Source: Alphaproteobacteria bacterium (GTDB lineage: Bacteria; Pseudomonadota; Alphaproteobacteria; Micavibrionales; UBA2020). Taken from it: 8,581 nt of DNA. The position numbers and the translations under genes are program-made. This document shows positions 6,616-8,581 of this stretch, one piece after another. Below the pieces are notes generated by a model. The model had not been told where the DNA came from, did not search any database, and was given only the letters and a program-made list of their open reading frames with translations. Each line of letters begins with the position of its first letter. Within the stretch, counting starts at the first letter, position 1. The stretch spans positions 1-8,581 of the forward strand of contig JADYYV010000325.1 in assembly GCA_020853455.1 (NCBI GenBank), in the 5' to 3' direction.

Positions 6616-7323
6616 TTAAGGGCGGGGGCCGCCGCGTTTTGCGCGCGCGATTTGCTGGTCGATCACGCCTTCGAGCTTGGTGAGGCTCTTGCGGAAATCT
6701 TCCAGATCGGCCAGCGGAACGGCGACATCGCCGGTTTTCAGCTTGTCGGCGACATCGCTTACTTTCGCGGCGACATCATGGAACACGTTGATCGCGGATC
6801 CGGGCGTCGGCACGGTCGTGGCGGGGGTGGAGCTGCTGTTGCCGCCGCCGCGCTTCGCAAGACGTTCCTGGCGCGCTTTTTCGCGGCGCTGTTCGGAGGT
6901 CAGGCCGTCGCCTGCCGTGCCTTCTTCGGTCTTGGTGCGCTCGGCGCGTTTTTCAAAGAAGCTGAGGGTGTCTTCCTCGGTATAGGATTTACGCACGATG
7001 GGGCCGGCGACTTGTTCATAGCTCTGGCCCGAAGCGCCGCTTTTGCCGGCAGCGAGGTTTTCGATGCCTTTATGTCCGTCTTTGTCGTAGGTCTCGCGTT
7101 TCAGGGGGTCGGACAGGACGGCTTCGGCTTCGGTTGCGGCCTTGAAAATCGTGGCAGCGTCGGCGAGCGCTTTTTGCTTGGCGGCTTCATCCGGGTATTT
7201 ACGGTTTTTCACCATGTCCGGGTGGTTTTTCATCATGATGGACTTGTGGGCGGCCTTGATCTGCTCCGCCGTCGCCGTTTTGGCGACGCCCAATACTGTA
7301 TAAAAATCTTCTTTTTCGGCCAT
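6616..7323 (-). CDS. J-domain co-chaperone-like protein (class C), 235 aa
   Basis: Predicted Hsp70 (DnaK) co-chaperone. The J domain fills the N-terminus: DFYTVLGVAKTATAEQIKAAHK (6-27), the HPD motif at 34-36 that stimulates the Hsp70 ATPase, and VLSDPLKRETYDKDG (69-83). The link between HPD and the third helix is long and Lys/Ala-rich (37-65). After the J domain there is no Gly/Phe region, zinc finger or DnaJ client-binding domain, so it is not DnaJ or CbpA. Instead there is a charged helical stretch (114-157), a short Gly/Ser/Thr/Pro linker (158-176) and a C-terminal helix pair (177-228). ATG 7323 puts the J domain right at the start; no clear Shine-Dalgarno is seen. Its position between hrcA and rph ties it to the heat-shock locus; the client is unknown. 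Confidence 0.9.
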   Translation of the reverse strand: MAEKEDFYTVLGVAKTATAEQIKAAHKSIMMKNHPDMVKNRKYPDEAAKQKALADAATIFKAATEAEAVLSDPLKRETYDKDGHKGIENLAAGKSGASGQSYEQVAGPIVRKSYTEEDTLSFFEKRAERTKTEEGTAGDGLTSEQRREKARQERLAKRGGGNSSSTPATTVPTPGSAINVFHDVAAKVSDVADKLKTGDVAVPLADLEDFRKSLTKLEGVIDQQIARAKRGGPRP

Positions 7324-7383
7324 GTGATGCGCTGTTCAAAAAAGGTTGAAAGGAGCGACTCTGCTGTTTTTCGAGTGAATCAG

Positions 7384-7411
7384 ACTATAAGCATTTTTGT
7401 AGTTATGTCAA
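7384..7411 (-). promoter_or_regulatory. Sigma-70-type promoter of the J-domain gene and rph
   Basis: On the minus strand, TTGACA (7411-7406) is followed after 16 bases by TATAGT (7389-7384, five of six). It is the best promoter in the window, with the shared TTGACATAA flank. Predicted start near 7377, giving a leader of about 54 bases. The leader holds a small AT-rich inverted repeat (TTCAA 7335-7339, TTGAA 7346-7350) close to the start codon and no obvious Shine-Dalgarno. Confidence 0.78.
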
Positions 7412-7434
7412 TATTTTCCGAGGCTTTGAATTTA

Positions 7435-7464
7435 TTGATTTTTTAACATCCCCACCCCTATATT
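7435..7464 (+). promoter_or_regulatory. Putative hrcA promoter, possibly heat-shock (RpoH) type, near-leaderless
   Basis: TTGATT (7435-7440) and TATATT (7459-7464) are 18 bases apart. The -10 sits inside CCTATAT (7457-7463), which fits the CYTATNT -10 I recall for alphaproteobacterial RpoH promoters; the -35 lacks the C of CTTG and the spacing is about one base long for that class. Transcription would start at or within a base or two of the hrcA ATG (7471), so the mRNA would be essentially leaderless. No Shine-Dalgarno is present, in agreement. Confidence 0.5.
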
Positions 7465-7470
7465 ACAAGC

Positions 7471-8508
7471 ATGATCAAGGAACTGAACGATCGGACAAGG
7501 CAGATCTTAAAACTCGTCGTCGATGCCTATGTCGAGACGGGAGAGCCTGTCGGGTCGATGGCTATTTCCCAGAAACTTGGCATGAAACTGTCGCCCGCCA
7601 CCATCCGCTCGGCGATGGCGGAGCTGGAAGACCTCGGGCTTCTCTACGCCCCCCATACCTCTGCCGGGCGACTGCCGACCGATAGCGGCCTGACCGTGTT
7701 TGTGGAGGGCTTGCTGGAGCTGAACAGCCTGACCGCCGGCGAACAGCAGCAGATCGAGCAGAAAATAAACCTCGCCAAAAACCATTCCCTGACAGATGTG
7801 CTGGAACAGACCAGCAGTTTCCTGTCCGGCCTGTCGTCCTGCGCGGGGCTTGTTTTCGCGCCGAAATCCGAAGACCCGATCAAGCAGGTGGAATTCGTGC
7901 ATCTGGCAGCGGGGCGCGCGCTGGCTGTTCTGGTGACCAGCTCGGGCATCGTCGAAAACAGATTGCTGACCGTGCCGGAAGATGTTGGCGCGGCATCCCT
8001 AACCCGCGCCGCCAATTACCTCAATTCCCGCATCGCCGATAAAACATTGGCGCAGGCATCGGAATTTGTGGCGGCGGAACTGGAAAGCGACCGCACGCAG
8101 CTGGATGCGCTGACCGCCAAGGTTGTGGCCTCCGGCCTTGCCAGCTTCGCGCCCGACGATGCGGGCGGGCATCTTTTCATCAAAGGCCAGTCGAACCTGC
8201 TGGACGACGTGACCGCGCTTGAAGACCTCGAGCGTATCCGACTGCTGTTCGACGCGCTGGAAACCAAGGAAACCATGCTGAAGCTGCTGCAGGCGACCGG
8301 CACCGGCGAAGGCGTTAAAATCTATATCGGGGCGGAGAACAAGCTGTTCAGCCATTCCGGCTGTTCCCTGATCATCGCCCCCTATAAAAATCAGGATTCC
8401 CGCGTGGTAGGTGCCATCGGCGTGCTGGGCCCGACCCGCCTGAATTACGGACGGCTGATCCCTGTTGTTAACTATACATCGCAGATCATCAGCAAAATCA
8501 TCGGCTGA
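7471..8508 (+). CDS. hrcA: HrcA, heat-shock repressor of CIRCE-controlled chaperone genes, 345 aa
   Basis: Dimeric DNA-binding repressor that silences groESL and related chaperone genes through CIRCE operators and is kept active by GroEL. The N-terminal winged helix is clear: NDRTRQILKLVVDAYVETGE (6-25), recognition helix LSPATIRSAMAELEDLGLL (40-58) and the wing PHTSAGRLPTDSG (61-73). The middle and C-terminal parts match the GAF-like dimer domain, ending in IGVLGPTRLNYGRLIPVVNYTSQI. Length is typical. The residues after the wing (LTVFVEGLLEL) are diverged from the usual YRFYVDxL form. It is divergent from the J-domain/rph unit with 147 bases between; no CIRCE is visible in that region, so control of its own promoter through CIRCE is not supported. 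grpE commonly follows hrcA and may lie just past the window. Confidence 0.96.
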   Translation: MIKELNDRTRQILKLVVDAYVETGEPVGSMAISQKLGMKLSPATIRSAMAELEDLGLLYAPHTSAGRLPTDSGLTVFVEGLLELNSLTAGEQQQIEQKINLAKNHSLTDVLEQTSSFLSGLSSCAGLVFAPKSEDPIKQVEFVHLAAGRALAVLVTSSGIVENRLLTVPEDVGAASLTRAANYLNSRIADKTLAQASEFVAAELESDRTQLDALTAKVVASGLASFAPDDAGGHLFIKGQSNLLDDVTALEDLERIRLLFDALETKETMLKLLQATGTGEGVKIYIGAENKLFSHSGCSLIIAPYKNQDSRVVGAIGVLGPTRLNYGRLIPVVNYTSQIISKIIG

Positions 8509-8523
8509 TGCCGTTCAAAAGCC

Positions 8524-8551
8524 GGAATTCCTATTGGATATCAGGAATTTC
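8524..8551 (+). other. Stem-loop after hrcA
   Basis: GGAATTCCT (8524-8532) pairs with AGGAATTTC (8543-8551) to give nine base pairs including one G-T wobble, around a ten-base loop. It begins 15 bases after the hrcA stop. The bases that follow (ACCCCCAAAC) are not a T-run, so it does not look like an intrinsic terminator on the plus strand. mRNA processing or stability control between hrcA and a downstream gene is an inference. An ATG with AAA follows at 8575, at the window edge, without a ribosome site; it is too short to call. Confidence 0.45.
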
Positions 8552-8581
8552 ACCCCCAAACTTATGACAACAATATGAAAA

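Noticed and set aside
7324..7470. Possible CIRCE operator in the divergent region: ACTC (7358-7361) and GAGT (7373-7376)
   Set aside because: Only four base pairs match, the spacer is 11 rather than 9, and the flanks do not fit TTAGCACTC/GAGTGCTAA.
8564..8578. Start of a downstream gene at ATG 8564
   Set aside because: That frame reaches a stop after four codons. The ATG at 8575 stays open but only seven bases remain.

Overview
This window looks like an alphaproteobacterial chromosome with moderately high GC. The core is the cluster hrcA / rph / rdgB / hemW, an arrangement I know from many Alphaproteobacteria, with hrcA divergent from rph-rdgB-hemW. Protein divergence and the extra genes inside the cluster suggest a lineage away from the best-studied orders. 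A Micavibrio-like or other little-cultured group is possible, but that is a guess and nothing here proves it.

Layout. Positions 53-754 (+) hold an unrecognised soluble protein with a GTG start and a partly duplicated tail. It converges on a tightly packed minus-strand operon read from 4510 down to 785: an ankyrin-type protein (ank1), rdgB, hemW and a GNAT acetyltransferase. Every junction in this operon overlaps (4, 10 and 4 nt). Upstream at 4616-5779 (-) is a second ankyrin-type protein (ank2), a paralogue of ank1 over the first ~160 residues. Its C-terminus is different and resembles LPD7, a domain of phage and conjugative-element proteins. Then come rph (5873-6589, -) and a small J-domain protein (6616-7323, -). 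A 147-bp divergent region separates the J-domain gene from hrcA (7471-8508, +). The last 73 bases hold a stem-loop and perhaps the first codons of the next gene.

Functional picture. RdgB cleans the nucleotide pool, RNase PH trims RNA 3' ends, HemW handles heme, and HrcA represses chaperone genes. The J-domain protein probably feeds a DnaK-type Hsp70. The two ankyrin proteins sit between rph and rdgB, which are usually close neighbours, so they look like a lineage-specific insertion that then duplicated. Three minus-strand promoters share the same 9-base -35 block (TTGACATAA) and split the minus strand into three units: J-domain gene-rph, ank2, and ank1-rdgB-hemW-GNAT. hrcA has an AT-rich -10 so close to its ATG that the message should be nearly leaderless.

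No tRNA, rRNA, CRISPR array, insertion sequence or CIRCE operator was seen. No gap between genes exceeds 150 bases.
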